Source of the DNA: Oceanobacillus rekensis | GTDB taxonomy: Bacteria > Bacillota > Bacilli > Bacillales > Amphibacillaceae | DNA length: 64,000 nt | Assembly: GCF_002153375.1 (NCBI RefSeq) | Contig: NZ_MTBQ01000007.1 | Location: 140,043 to 204,042, forward strand | Direction of reading: 5' to 3' | Shown here: in pieces, positions 1 to 13,370 of the stretch | Numbering within the stretch: position 1 is the first letter of the stretch | Layout: every line of letters begins with the position of its first letter | Position numbers and translations under genes: made by a program | Notes under the pieces: model-generated | What the model was told of the DNA's origin: nothing | The model's database searches: none | What the model saw: the letters and a program-made list of their open reading frames with translations, nothing else

Positions 1-1
1 T

Positions 2-1450
2 GCAAAGACAGGTACAACAACAATAATCAATGACAATCTGATATGGAATTTTTTGTTGGACAAAAAGAAAGCGTTTTCTATTCTGGATGAGTTCACTAAA
101 CTACCGGTTTCCATGTATTGGTGGGCACGTTTTGATTCACAGACGGCATTACAGGATGAAGAACAATACTTTAATACGACAGATGTCCTTTCATGGCTTT
201 CCCATCCGAATGTTGTGCAAGGTGGAGAGTTGACAGACTGGCCGGGCTTGCTTGCTGGGGATGACCGGTTACTGTACTGGATTCAGGAAGCGAAACGACT
301 TGGAAAACCGGTGGAAGGACATCTTCCGGGAGCTTCACTGAAAACATTGACAAAGATGAAACTGCTCGGTGTCAGCGCAGATCATGAATCGATGACAGGT
401 GAGGAAGTAATCGATCGCCTGCAAATGGGCTACAATGTTGGCTTGCGTTATTCATCCATCAGACCAGACTTACCGAAACTGATAGAAGAAATTTTAGAGG
501 CTGGTCTGGAATCCTTTGATAATTTGACAATGACAATGGATGGCGCACCACCAGAGTTTATGCAGGATGGAATTATAAATGTCTGTCTCGAAATAGCAAT
601 TAGCAGGGGGATTCCACTGGCAGACGCATACAGGATGGCAAGCTATAATGCTGCAAGACATTTCCACATGGATGAACAGATTGGTAGTATTGCGCCAGGA
701 AGAATAGCCCACATTAATATTTTAAAAGAAAAGTCTAATCCACATCCAGAAAGTGTATTGGCAAAAGGTCAATGGATTGTGAAAAATTCAAAAGACCAAA
801 ACTATAAATCTAGCATCGATTGGAAACAATTTGATATCGGACCAATGACATTCGATTGGCAACTTGATGAAGGAGATTTGCAATTCTCTGCACCTGTAGG
901 GATGGAAATGGTCAATAATGTTATTATTAAGCCATATACAATCGATACGGATATTTCGGTCGAAGAATTGTCAGCAGTGAAAGGGGATCAGTTTTTACTT
1001 TTGTTAGATAAATTTGGGAACTGGCGGGTGAATACTGCTATTCGGGGCTTTGCACCAAGGCTAGGGGCGTTGGCAAGTACATACTCTGCTTCTGGTGATC
1101 TTATTTTTATTGGTAAAAGTAAAAGTGATATCCTGCTTTCCTGGGACCGATTGAAGGAAATTGGTGGAGGAATTGTACTAGTGAATGAAGGTGAAGTGTT
1201 GCTGGAAATTCCACTGGATTTAGGTGGAAGTATGTCGAGACTTTCTATGGAAACGATTATATCGAAAGAGAGAAAGTTAAAAGAACATCTAAAAGGATTC
1301 GGGTATGCTTTTGGTGATCCCGTCTCTAATTTGTTATTCTTATCGGCAATACATCTACCATATTTCCGTGTTACCCAGCAAGGATTAATGGATGTCAAAA
1401 ATAGGGAAATCCTTTTCCCGGCAACAATGAGGCAGCGTATTAGATTATAG
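2..1450 (+). CDS. yerA: Adenine deaminase-like protein YerA, 5' end outside window
   Basis: Amidohydrolase-family protein resembling adenine deaminase (adenine to hypoxanthine plus ammonia), cytosolic. The reading frame is open from base 2, before the TTG at 53, so the gene starts upstream of the window and the N-terminal metal-binding half is missing here. Visible are the second part of the barrel (GHLPGASL, then SADHESMTGEE with a likely metal-ligand Asp/His pair) and the C-terminal adenine deaminase domain. In B. subtilis yerA heads the same yerA-yerB-yerC-pcrB order found here. The B. subtilis protein is only adenine-deaminase-like, so the reaction is inferred from family and not certain. 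Confidence 0.85.
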   Translation, partial: AKTGTTTIINDNLIWNFLLDKKKAFSILDEFTKLPVSMYWWARFDSQTALQDEEQYFNTTDVLSWLSHPNVVQGGELTDWPGLLAGDDRLLYWIQEAKRLGKPVEGHLPGASLKTLTKMKLLGVSADHESMTGEEVIDRLQMGYNVGLRYSSIRPDLPKLIEEILEAGLESFDNLTMTMDGAPPEFMQDGIINVCLEIAISRGIPLADAYRMASYNAARHFHMDEQIGSIAPGRIAHINILKEKSNPHPESVLAKGQWIVKNSKDQNYKSSIDWKQFDIGPMTFDWQLDEGDLQFSAPVGMEMVNNVIIKPYTIDTDISVEELSAVKGDQFLLLLDKFGNWRVNTAIRGFAPRLGALASTYSASGDLIFIGKSKSDILLSWDRLKEIGGGIVLVNEGEVLLEIPLDLGGSMSRLSMETIISKERKLKEHLKGFGYAFGDPVSNLLFLSAIHLPYFRVTQQGLMDVKNREILFPATMRQRIRL

Positions 1451-1478
1451 CTAAAAGAAAGATATTCAAATCTTCTTG

Positions 1479-1511
1479 GCAGATGGGAAAGTATAAAACT
1501 TTCCTATCTGC
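1479..1511 (+). terminator. Hairpin after yerA, no U-tract
   Basis: Arms GCAGATGGGAAAGT (1479-1492) and ACTTTCCTATCTGC (1498-1511) pair over 14 bp with one G-U. No T-run follows, so this is not a classical intrinsic terminator. It is also the left end of an 87-bp repeat found again near base 62700. Confidence 0.45.
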
Positions 1512-1567
1512 ATAAGTGCAACTAAGCATTCGCTCAGGAGGCATGTCGAACGCCAAGTTTTCTAATA
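1481..1567 (+). repeat. 87-bp dispersed repeat, copy 1
   Basis: This stretch aligns along its length with the reverse complement of 62658-62744, also 87 bp. Shared blocks are the AAAGTATA..AACTTTC hairpin, ATAAGTG, CTAAG, a short ATTC, and the right end CCAAGTTTTCTAATA. Both copies are intergenic in front of a gene start. The middle (about 1535-1550) is the least conserved part. It looks like a small non-coding dispersed element. Confidence 0.65.
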
Positions 1568-1600
1568 AACAAACTAAATTAGAGAAAGCGTGTTTAGGGA

Positions 1601-2614
1601 ATGAGAAAGTTTTTTTTCATGTTGATGGTAGTTTTCATTATTTTTATTGCTGGGTGTTCGAAGGAAGAGCTTCCAGCAAATGATGATGGAACAAAGGAAA
1701 GTCAGACTATTTTTCCGCTGACAGGTATTGAAACAAATGAAGTCGTTGATAATCGTATTATCAGTGTCATGGTAAATAATCATCAAAACGCAAGACCCCA
1801 ATCTGGATTATCAGAAGCAGATATTATTTTTGAGATTCTTGCAGAAGGTTCGATTACCCGATTGCTTGCGTTCTATCAAAGTGAGATGCCAAATGTCGTT
1901 GGGCCTGTAAGGAGTGCAAGAGAATATTACTTTGAACTTGCAAAAGGGTATGATTCACTGTATGTATATCATGGAGCTGCCGGTTTTGTTAACGATATGA
2001 TTAAAGGTCGTGGGATTAACTATTTAGATGGCGCAATCCATGATAATGATGGTAATCTATTTAAACGGGAATCTTTCCGCAAAGCACCACATAATTCCTA
2101 CTTGCAAATGAATGCTGTCAATGAAGTAGCGAATAGCAAAGGTTATGAGACTAAAGCTTCCTATGAGCCTTTCAAATTTTTGACAGATGAAGAAGTAGAT
2201 GATTTATCAGGTGAAACTGCAAATCATGTTAAAATTGTATATAGTAATAACCCGTCACGGATTGTAGAGTATTCCTATGATGATGCAAATGGTAACTACT
2301 ACAGATCAAGTGATGGAGAACCGACGATAGAGTTAAATTCAGAAGACCCCATTCTATTGGACAATGTCTTTATTGTAGAAACGTATCATGAAGTAATGGA
2401 TGATGCTGGAAGAAGAGCAGTAGATATGGAATCAGGTGGCGATGCTTATTTAATCCAAAAAGGACAGGTGCAGGAGGTCACGTGGGAAAATAGGAATGGA
2501 CGAATTGTTCCTGTTAAGGATGGTCAACTCATTGGGTTTGTACCTGGGAAAACATGGATTAATGTAGTGCCGACAAATCCTGGTATACAGCAATCTGTAA
2601 CTTTTTCAAATTAG
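1601..2614 (+). CDS. yerB: DUF3048 lipoprotein YerB
   Basis: Predicted membrane-anchored lipoprotein of 337 residues. The first 19 residues form a lipoprotein signal ending in the lipobox IAGC with Cys19. The DUF3048 N-domain follows (VMVNNHQNARPQSG around residue 55, then EILAEGSITRLLA), and the C-domain ends with a GFVPGKTWINVVP stretch. Family function is unknown. The gene sits between yerA and yerC as in B. subtilis. The ATG at 1601 has only a weak upstream ribosome binding site (around GTTTAGGGA). Confidence 0.85.
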   Translation: MRKFFFMLMVVFIIFIAGCSKEELPANDDGTKESQTIFPLTGIETNEVVDNRIISVMVNNHQNARPQSGLSEADIIFEILAEGSITRLLAFYQSEMPNVVGPVRSAREYYFELAKGYDSLYVYHGAAGFVNDMIKGRGINYLDGAIHDNDGNLFKRESFRKAPHNSYLQMNAVNEVANSKGYETKASYEPFKFLTDEEVDDLSGETANHVKIVYSNNPSRIVEYSYDDANGNYYRSSDGEPTIELNSEDPILLDNVFIVETYHEVMDDAGRRAVDMESGGDAYLIQKGQVQEVTWENRNGRIVPVKDGQLIGFVPGKTWINVVPTNPGIQQSVTFSN

Positions 2615-2637
2615 TATAACGATCAGGAGGATTTTCT

Positions 2638-2949
2638 GTGCAAATTGATAAATTACGTGGAGAGCAGTTGGACCAACTATTTGATGCGATTCTATCATTA
2701 AAAGACCGGGAAGAATGCTACCGATTTTTTGATGATATCGCAACGATGTCAGAAATTCAGTCAATTTCACAACGCTTACAGGTTGCTAAAATGCTGACAG
2801 CTGGTAACACCTACAGTGCAATTGAACAAGTGACAAAGGCGTCCACTGCCACCATTTCTCGTGTTCGTCGCTGTATTAATTATGGAAGTGACGGATATCA
2901 GATGGTATTGGAACGGATGTTGGAAGACGAAGATAAGGGAACAAAATAA
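2638..2949 (+). CDS. yerC: TrpR-like protein YerC
   Basis: Small 103-residue DNA-binding protein of the YerC/YecD TrpR-like family, all alpha-helical. The helix-turn-helix covers roughly residues 42-75 (QSISQRLQVAKML, then SAIEQVTKASTATISRVRR). GTG start at 2638 is chosen because AGGAGG at 2625-2630 is correctly spaced (7 nt). It is 24 bp after yerB and probably cotranscribed; a terminator follows at once. The target regulon is not established for the family. Confidence 0.88.
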   Translation: MQIDKLRGEQLDQLFDAILSLKDREECYRFFDDIATMSEIQSISQRLQVAKMLTAGNTYSAIEQVTKASTATISRVRRCINYGSDGYQMVLERMLEDEDKGTK

Positions 2950-2957
2950 CAATTTAC

Positions 2958-2985
2958 CGCTACCTTTTTTGGTGGCGTTTTTTTT
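2958..2985 (+). terminator. Intrinsic terminator after yerC
   Basis: Stem CGCTACC/GGTGGCG (7 bp, one G-U) with a T6 loop and an 8-nt T-tract. Confidence 0.85.
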
Positions 2986-3177
2986 GTATTCCTCTTGGTC
3001 CGGTATGAGAACGAACAAATTTACCAGAACTGAATTCGCGGAATAAGTGAAAAATTCGCGGATAACGATGCATCGCCCCCCTCTCACCCGCTGGACCCGA
3101 ATCTTCATCCATTTCAGGGTCGACTCATACATATTCTAAAAAGATTAACCATATCCCTAAATTCCGCCTAATATTTT

Positions 3178-3186
3178 TGCTATAAT
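3178..3186 (+). promoter_or_regulatory. Extended -10 promoter of pcrB-pcrA-ligA-camS
   Basis: TGCTATAAT (TGN plus TATAAT) lies 36 bp before the pcrB start. The -35 region 17 bp upstream is poor (TAAATT), typical of extended -10 promoters. Confidence 0.5.
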
Positions 3187-3221
3187 AGACTAATGAATTC
3201 TGTTGATGGAGGATACTACTA

Positions 3222-3905
3222 TTGAAAAAGATAAATGAATGGAAACATATATTTAAGCTTGACCCTGCAAAGGAAATATCGGATGAAGATTTGGATTTAA
3301 TCTGTGAATCAGGAACAGATGCTGTTATTGTAGGTGGGACGGATAATGTGACCTTGGACGGTGTGCTTGATTTATTATCGCGAATTCGCCGCAGTCATAC
3401 GGTTCCATGTATATTGGAAATATCAGATGAAGAAGCGCTAACTCCAGGATTTGATTTTTATTTTATACCGCTCGTGCTGAATTCCAAAGAAAAGAAATAC
3501 ATGATGGATCTTCAACATAAGGCAATTAAAGAATATATCGATATGATGGAATATAGTGAGATTTTTTTTGAAGGATATTGTATCTTAAATGAAGATGCTA
3601 AGGCTTTTAAGCATTCGAATAGTTATTTGCCTGATGCGAACGATGTAAAAGCATATGCATATATGGCGGAGCATGTTTTTCACCTGCCAATTTTTTATGT
3701 GGAATACAGTGGTACATACGGTGATCCACAGCTGGTAAGCGAAGTGAAGGAAGAGCTGGATAATACGCTCCTGTTCTATGGCGGTGGGATAGAAAATAGT
3801 GTGCAGGCTAAGGAAATGAAAGAGCATGCAGATGTTATTATTGTTGGAAACAGTATTTATACAGATCTAAAAAATGCTTTAAAAACGGTAAAAGCAGTAA
3901 ATTGA
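3222..3905 (+). CDS. pcrB: Heptaprenylglyceryl phosphate synthase
   Basis: PcrB transfers heptaprenyl from heptaprenyl diphosphate to sn-glycerol-1-phosphate, giving an archaeal-type ether lipid precursor at the membrane. The 227 residues match the TIM-barrel family length. Visible signatures are [10 protein letters not shown] near residue 38 (phosphate binding), [11 protein letters not shown] near 160, and [15 protein letters not shown] plus [12 protein letters not shown] for the C-terminal phosphate site. TTG start at 3222 is set by GGAGG at 3208-3212. First gene of the pcrB-pcrA-ligA-camS operon. Confidence 0.93.
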   Translation: MKKINEWKHIFKLDPAKEISDEDLDLICESGTDAVIVGGTDNVTLDGVLDLLSRIRRSHTVPCILEISDEEALTPGFDFYFIPLVLNSKEKKYMMDLQHKAIKEYIDMMEYSEIFFEGYCILNEDAKAFKHSNSYLPDANDVKAYAYMAEHVFHLPIFYVEYSGTYGDPQLVSEVKEELDNTLLFYGGGIENSVQAKEMKEHADVIIVGNSIYTDLKNALKTVKAVN

Positions 3906-3921
3906 TTCAGAGGACGGTGTA

Positions 3922-8165
<4,244 letters not shown>

Positions 8166-8178
8166 GGAGTGTTTCGCT

Positions 8179-9285
8179 TTGAAAAAGATAAGTGTGTTGC
8201 TACTATGTACACTCCTTTTTATTACAGGCTGTGTGCAAAATTCAAACGAAGATGAAGTTTTGCAAAATGAGGAGACCGCAGAAGAGGAAACTTCCATTGT
8301 GCCAAGTTATCAATTGTCAGAGGAAAATTACCGCATGATTCTTCCGTATAAAACAAGTGAAGCAAGAGGGGTCATCGTAAATCAGATGGCTAATCGGGTG
8401 GATATTGATGAAATGGAAGAAGGACTTAGAAGATTGTCAAAAGAAGTATATGACCCAGGAGAGTTATATTTTCAGGAGGGGCAATACTTAAATTCAAGTA
8501 CCATATTCAGTTGGATTGATGAGCTTAATCCAAAGTTGGAAGAGGATGCCGATGCGGAAACCCACCGGGAGAATCCACGGTATCTATCCCATATACTGGA
8601 ACAAAATTACATGAAACATAATGAAGATCAAAGTGTTGGGCTTGCAGGTATCTCCATTGGGATTGCGATGAAATCAGTTTATCGTTTCAACACAAAGGAT
8701 GCAGGGCCATACTATGAAGATATTCCCAAAGAGGAAATGCTGTCACAAGGAAATAAGATTGCCAAAGCAATAGTCCAGGAAATCCGCGAAATGGAAGGAT
8801 TAATGGATGTACCGATTATGATAGCTTTGTATCAGGAGGAAGAGCAAGCCTCACCAGTGCCGGGAAATTTTGTTGCGAAAGTAAATGTTCCAGGAGGCAG
8901 TAATACTGTAGAGAATTGGGAATCACTAAATGAAGAGAATATCCTTTTCCCGTCTGATGAAGGACAGGAAAAGTATTACGATGATCATGAAATCGTTACA
9001 AGCTTTGGTAATGAAATTGCACAGTTTTTCCCTAATTATGTTGGATTAATTGGTGAAGGTTTCTATATCGATGAAGAGCTCCAAAAGCTAACCATTGAAG
9101 TACCAATCGAGTTTTACGGAAAGGCAGAAGTACTCGGATTTACACAATATGCATATGGATTGGTTCAGGAAATGTTCTCCAATTACTATGAACTTGAAAT
9201 AAAAATCACCTCTAGTCAAAAGATTGAAAGTCTAATTTATCGTAATGCAGGAGAGGAAACTCCAACCGTTCATATTTTTGATTAG
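8179..9285 (+). CDS. camS: CamS-family lipoprotein
   Basis: Secreted lipoprotein of the CamS (sex-pheromone precursor, YerH) family, 368 residues. TTG at 8179 is chosen, with AAGGAG at 8164-8169 spaced 9 nt, instead of an earlier GTG inside ligA. The start then gives a compact signal peptide with lipobox FITGC and lipidated Cys18. In staphylococci the cleaved signal peptide is the cAM373-like pheromone; whether that applies here is unknown. Last gene of the pcrB operon, followed by a strong terminator. Confidence 0.87.
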   Translation: MKKISVLLLCTLLFITGCVQNSNEDEVLQNEETAEEETSIVPSYQLSEENYRMILPYKTSEARGVIVNQMANRVDIDEMEEGLRRLSKEVYDPGELYFQEGQYLNSSTIFSWIDELNPKLEEDADAETHRENPRYLSHILEQNYMKHNEDQSVGLAGISIGIAMKSVYRFNTKDAGPYYEDIPKEEMLSQGNKIAKAIVQEIREMEGLMDVPIMIALYQEEEQASPVPGNFVAKVNVPGGSNTVENWESLNEENILFPSDEGQEKYYDDHEIVTSFGNEIAQFFPNYVGLIGEGFYIDEELQKLTIEVPIEFYGKAEVLGFTQYAYGLVQEMFSNYYELEIKITSSQKIESLIYRNAGEETPTVHIFD

Positions 9286-9344
9286 TTAGATTAGAACTAC
9301 ATCAGAATCCAGAAAAATACCTAATATTATTACAACTGAGAAAT

Positions 9345-9392
9345 AAAAATACCACTTTCGGGGAATCTTAACAGGGAAAGTGGTATTTTTTT
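9345..9392 (+). terminator. Intrinsic terminator after camS
   Basis: Arms AAAAATACCACTTTC and GAAAGTGGTATTTTT form a perfect stem of about 15 bp running into a T-tract. Confidence 0.92.
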
Positions 9393-9725
9393 ATTAAAGA
9401 AGAGCTCGAGTCATTACGTTATGATAAATTTTTTTAAATAATTTTCTCATTGCTTAAAATGGAAGGTAACTAAAGTTATATGGATATTTCACTAGGATTA
9501 TATGTTCTAAGCTAATTAAACAAAGCTCACCACGTGATACCACTTTTAATCGAAAAATTTGGCTGAATTCACGGAATTAAAATGTTCTAATAGTGCTTTA
9601 AATAGCGGTGTGATAACTCTGTAGGGGTTGAAAATGATTCGAATTTATGAAATCCTATAAAGGTCCGTAAAAAAAGATAAGGCATAGATAGAATTAATAG
9701 AACTTGAATTAGGGGGGGTATTAGG
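9393..9725. other. Non-coding stretch before the PutP unit
   Basis: AT-rich with no gene seen. It should hold the promoter of the small-peptide/putP transcript. I found no well-spaced -35/-10 pair. In B. subtilis the orthologous opuE is driven by SigA and SigB promoters under osmotic control. Confidence 0.4.
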
Positions 9726-9830
9726 ATGGAGTATGCAATCAGGGGTGTAACATGGTTTTGGTTATTTATACCGATGCCTATCATACTATTATTATCCATC
9801 ATTACATTATTTACAGAGAGGAGAAAGTAA
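9726..9830 (+). CDS. 34-residue single-span membrane peptide upstream of putP
   Basis: Short ORF with a purine-rich AGGGGGGG site (9711-9718) 7 nt before its ATG. The product starts MEYAIRGVTWFW, continues as one hydrophobic helix (about residues 9-29, containing IPMPIILLLS) and ends in a basic ERRK tail. Its stop is 3 bp before the putP TTG, and the putP ribosome binding site lies inside its last codons, so the two are translationally linked. This suggests a small accessory subunit or membrane regulator of the symporter. I do not recognise a named family; a coupling-only role is the alternative. Confidence 0.6.
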   Translation: MEYAIRGVTWFWLFIPMPIILLLSIITLFTERRK

Positions 9831-9833
9831 ACG

Positions 9834-11357
9834 TTGAGTCTTACAACATTAATTACATTTACCGTTTATTTACTTGGAATGCTTGTCATAGGTTTAATCA
9901 TGTATTATCGAACTAATAATTTATCTGATTATGTTCTAGGCGGAAGAGGCCTTGGCCCCGGTGTGGCGGCATTAAGTGCTGGAGCTTCAGATATGAGTGG
10001 GTGGCTCTTGCTTGGTCTGCCAGGTGCAATTTATGCTTCAGGGATGGCAGAGGCCTGGATGGCGGTCGGTTTGGCAGTAGGTGCATACTTGAACTGGCAA
10101 TTTGTTGCAAAGCGCCTGCGAGTTTATACAGAGGTTTCCAATAATTCGATTACAATCCCGGATTTTCTGGAAAATCGTTTTAAAGATAAGTCACATATTC
10201 TTCGCGTTTTATCTGCTTTGGTAATTCTATTATTCTTTACATTTTACACTTCTTCAGGAATGGTAGCAGGTGCAAAGCTTTTTGAAGCATCATTCGGGCT
10301 ACCCTATCAAACAGCATTGTGGATTGGTGCAGTTGTCGTAATTGGTTACACCTTACTTGGTGGTTATCTTGCTGTAGCATGGACAGACTTTTTCCAGGGA
10401 ATATTAATGTTCTTAGCATTAATCGTTGTCCCGATTGTAGCATTAAATGAAATCGGAGGCTGGGATGCGGCAGTACAAGCAGTTGGTGACATCTCACCAT
10501 CACATCTTAATATGGTGCAAGGTGTAGGTGTAATTGCTATCCTTTCATCATTAGCATGGGGTCTTGGTTATTTCGGTCAACCACATATTCTTGTGCGCTT
10601 TATGTCATTACGCTCAGCAAAAGATGTTCCAAAAGCACGTCTTATTGGTACTACTTGGATGGTTATTGGCCTCTATGGTTCAATTTTTACAGGTTTTATT
10701 GGGTTGGCATTCATTAGTACACAGGATGTTTCCTTGTTAAATAGTTTCGGAATTCAAGTTGTAACAGAAAATGGTATACAGATGTTGGGTGACCCGGAAA
10801 AAATATTTATTGCTTTTTCACAACTCTTATTCCACCCAGTAATTGCTGGTATTCTGTTAGCTGCAATTCTTTCAGCGATTATGAGTACAATTGATTCTCA
10901 ATTACTCGTTTCATCTTCAGCTGTAGCGGAAGATTTTTATAAAGCGATTTTCCGCAAAAATGCAACAGATAAAGAATTGATTTGGATTGGAAGAATTGCT
11001 ACATTAGTCATCGCGTTAATCGCAGTTCTGATTTCCATGAATCCGGATAGTTCTGTACTAGGTCTTGTAAGTTACGCATGGGCCGGATTTGGTGCAGCGT
11101 TTGGACCAACTATTCTTCTAGCGCTATTCTGGAAAAGAATCACTCGTAATGGTGCGCTTGCAGGTATCATTGTAGGTGCTTTAACGGTTATTATATGGGG
11201 AGAAATGCTTGAAGGTGGAATTTTTGACCTTTATGAATTACTTCCAGGATTCTTGCTTAATCTAATTGTTGCTGTGGTAGTCAGTATGATGGGCAAACCA
11301 GCACCTGAAGTTGAAGCAGAATTCAATGAAACAGTCAGGATAACAAAGGAAAGATAA
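9834..11357 (+). CDS. putP: Sodium/proline symporter PutP/OpuE
   Basis: Solute:sodium symporter family member of 507 residues with about 13 membrane helices. The family core is clear: GGRGLGPGVAALSAGASDMSGW near residues 36-57, SNNSITIPDFLENRF, and GYTLLGGYLAVAWTDFFQG. The position between camS and gatC matches opuE of B. subtilis, which takes up proline as an osmoprotectant; a catabolic role is not excluded. TTG start at 9834 uses GAGAGGAG inside the upstream peptide gene. A terminator follows. Confidence 0.93.
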   Translation: MSLTTLITFTVYLLGMLVIGLIMYYRTNNLSDYVLGGRGLGPGVAALSAGASDMSGWLLLGLPGAIYASGMAEAWMAVGLAVGAYLNWQFVAKRLRVYTEVSNNSITIPDFLENRFKDKSHILRVLSALVILLFFTFYTSSGMVAGAKLFEASFGLPYQTALWIGAVVVIGYTLLGGYLAVAWTDFFQGILMFLALIVVPIVALNEIGGWDAAVQAVGDISPSHLNMVQGVGVIAILSSLAWGLGYFGQPHILVRFMSLRSAKDVPKARLIGTTWMVIGLYGSIFTGFIGLAFISTQDVSLLNSFGIQVVTENGIQMLGDPEKIFIAFSQLLFHPVIAGILLAAILSAIMSTIDSQLLVSSSAVAEDFYKAIFRKNATDKELIWIGRIATLVIALIAVLISMNPDSSVLGLVSYAWAGFGAAFGPTILLALFWKRITRNGALAGIIVGALTVIIWGEMLEGGIFDLYELLPGFLLNLIVAVVVSMMGKPAPEVEAEFNETVRITKER

Positions 11358-11360
11358 GCT

Positions 11361-11396
11361 AAAACCACTTCTATTGATAAATGGAAGTGGTTTTTT
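11361..11396 (+). terminator. Intrinsic terminator after putP
   Basis: AAAACCACTTC pairs with GAAGTGGTTTT, followed by a T-run. Confidence 0.9.
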
Positions 11397-11518
11397 ATTC
11401 ATTTACACGACATAATTTGCCTATAAGTGACTATCTTTGCTATTATCAATAGTGTTATAATAATCAAATGAGAATAAAAAGTAAACATAGATAAAACATC
11501 GATATGGAGGTATAAGCA

Positions 11519-11815
11519 ATGGCAGATATTTCGAAAGAGCAAGTAAAGCATGTAGCCGATTTGGCAAGACTTGCAGTAACTGATGAAGAAGTTAAAACAA
11601 TGGCAGATGAATTAAGTGCAATCATTGGTTATGCAGAACAATTGAATGAATTGGATACAGAAGGTGTTGAACCAACTACACACGTTCTTGATCTAAAAAA
11701 TGTTATGCGTAAAGATGAGCCTAAAGAGTGGATCACACACGAGGAAGCAATGAAAAATGCCCCTGATCAGCAAGATGGTCAATACCGTGTTCCATCGATA
11801 ATGGCAGATAATTAA
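11519..11815 (+). CDS. gatC: Asp/Glu-tRNA amidotransferase subunit C
   Basis: GatC is the linker subunit that wraps GatA and GatB in the enzyme converting misacylated Glu-tRNA(Gln) and Asp-tRNA(Asn) to the correct products. The 98 residues match the family, with the N-terminal [16 protein letters not shown] helix and the C-terminal RVPSIM stretch. ATG at 11519 follows GGAGGT. First gene of gatCAB. Confidence 0.95.
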   Translation: MADISKEQVKHVADLARLAVTDEEVKTMADELSAIIGYAEQLNELDTEGVEPTTHVLDLKNVMRKDEPKEWITHEEAMKNAPDQQDGQYRVPSIMADN

Positions 11816-11906
11816 GTATAATTTTTTTTCTGCAAAAGACACGAAGGCATTTGCTACAATAATATGCGAATGCAAAGTATACATAGAATAAGGAGGGTAA
11901 TCTTAG

Positions 11907-13370
11907 ATGTCATTATTTGACCATACGATTAAACAATTGGAAGAAAAGTTACATAACAAAGAGATTACAGTAGAAGATTTAGTAAATGAATCTTATACAA
12001 GAATAAAAGAGGTTGATGATCAAGTTCATGCCTTTTTAACATTGGATGAAGAGAACGCTAGAGCAAAGGCGAAAGAACTCGATGCATCAGAAGCGACAGC
12101 AAGCCTTTTTGGCATGCCGAGTGGAATCAAAGATAATATTATGACGAAAGGGCTACGTACAACTTGTGCGAGTCAATTTCTCGATAACTTCACAGATCCA
12201 TTATACGATGCAACGGTTGTTCAAAAGTTAAATAAGGAACAAACCGTAACAATCGGAAAACTAAATATGGATGAATTTGCAATGGGTTCTTCCAATGAAA
12301 ACTCCAGCTACAATCCAACAAGAAACCCATGGAATACGGACCATGTTCCTGGTGGGTCCAGTGGTGGCTCTGCAGCAGCAGTAGCAGCGGGAGAAGTATT
12401 GTTCTCCTTAGGTTCAGACACAGGTGGATCGATTCGCCAGCCTGCAGCATTTTGCGGAGTGGTAGGAATGAAACCAACATATGGACGTGTATCTCGTGCT
12501 GGTCTTGTCGCTTTCGCATCTTCACTTGATCAGATTGGACCAATTACACGTACGGTTGAAGACAATGCACGTGTACTCGAAGTGATTGCAGGGCATGATG
12601 CAATGGATTCTACAAGTGCAAATGTCGAGGTTTCTAAGTATACGGAAGCATTGACAAATGATGTGAAGGGCCTTAAAATCGCTGTTCCAAAAGAATACTT
12701 GGCTGAAGGTGTAGCACCGGAAGTAAAAGAATCGGTACTTGAAGCGTTAAAGGTATATGAATCCCTAGGCGCAACTTGGGAAGAAGTATCCTTACCACAT
12801 TCTAAGTATGCAGTTGCAACGTATTATTTATTATCATCATCGGAGGCATCTGCCAACCTCGCTCGTTTTGACGGTGTCCGTTATGGCGTGCGCAGTGAGA
12901 ATGCAGACAATATGATTGATATGTTCAAAAATTCCCGTAGTGAAGGATTTGGACCGGAAGTGAAACGTCGAATCATGCTTGGAACATTTGCACTTAGTTC
13001 TGGTTATTATGATGCATATTATAAAAAAGCACAAAAAGTCCGTACATTAATCAAAAATGACTTTGATAAAATCTTTGAGGAATATGATGTTATTATTGGA
13101 CCGACAACACCTACCAAAGCATTTAAAGTAGGAGAAAATACGGATGATCCATTAACAATGTATGCAAATGATATCCTAACAATCCCTGTTAACCTTGCAG
13201 GTGTACCAGGAATATCCATTCCATGTGGATTCACTGAAGACCGTCTGCCAATCGGATTGCAAATCATTGGAAAATATTTTGATGAGAGTACCGTATATCG
13301 TACTGCACATGCATTTGAACAGGCAACAGAACATCATAAAAAACGACCTCAGCTTGGAGGTGCCAACTAA
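11907..13370 (+). CDS. gatA: Asp/Glu-tRNA amidotransferase subunit A
   Basis: Glutaminase subunit of GatCAB; it releases ammonia from glutamine for delivery to GatB. Length 487. The amidase-signature Ser-cisSer-Lys triad is visible: Lys75 in SGIKDN, Ser151 in [14 protein letters not shown] and Ser175 in [11 protein letters not shown]. It starts 91 bp after gatC with AAGGAGG upstream. Its TAA overlaps the gatB ATG by one base. Confidence 0.97.
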   Translation: MSLFDHTIKQLEEKLHNKEITVEDLVNESYTRIKEVDDQVHAFLTLDEENARAKAKELDASEATASLFGMPSGIKDNIMTKGLRTTCASQFLDNFTDPLYDATVVQKLNKEQTVTIGKLNMDEFAMGSSNENSSYNPTRNPWNTDHVPGGSSGGSAAAVAAGEVLFSLGSDTGGSIRQPAAFCGVVGMKPTYGRVSRAGLVAFASSLDQIGPITRTVEDNARVLEVIAGHDAMDSTSANVEVSKYTEALTNDVKGLKIAVPKEYLAEGVAPEVKESVLEALKVYESLGATWEEVSLPHSKYAVATYYLLSSSEASANLARFDGVRYGVRSENADNMIDMFKNSRSEGFGPEVKRRIMLGTFALSSGYYDAYYKKAQKVRTLIKNDFDKIFEEYDVIIGPTTPTKAFKVGENTDDPLTMYANDILTIPVNLAGVPGISIPCGFTEDRLPIGLQIIGKYFDESTVYRTAHAFEQATEHHKKRPQLGGAN

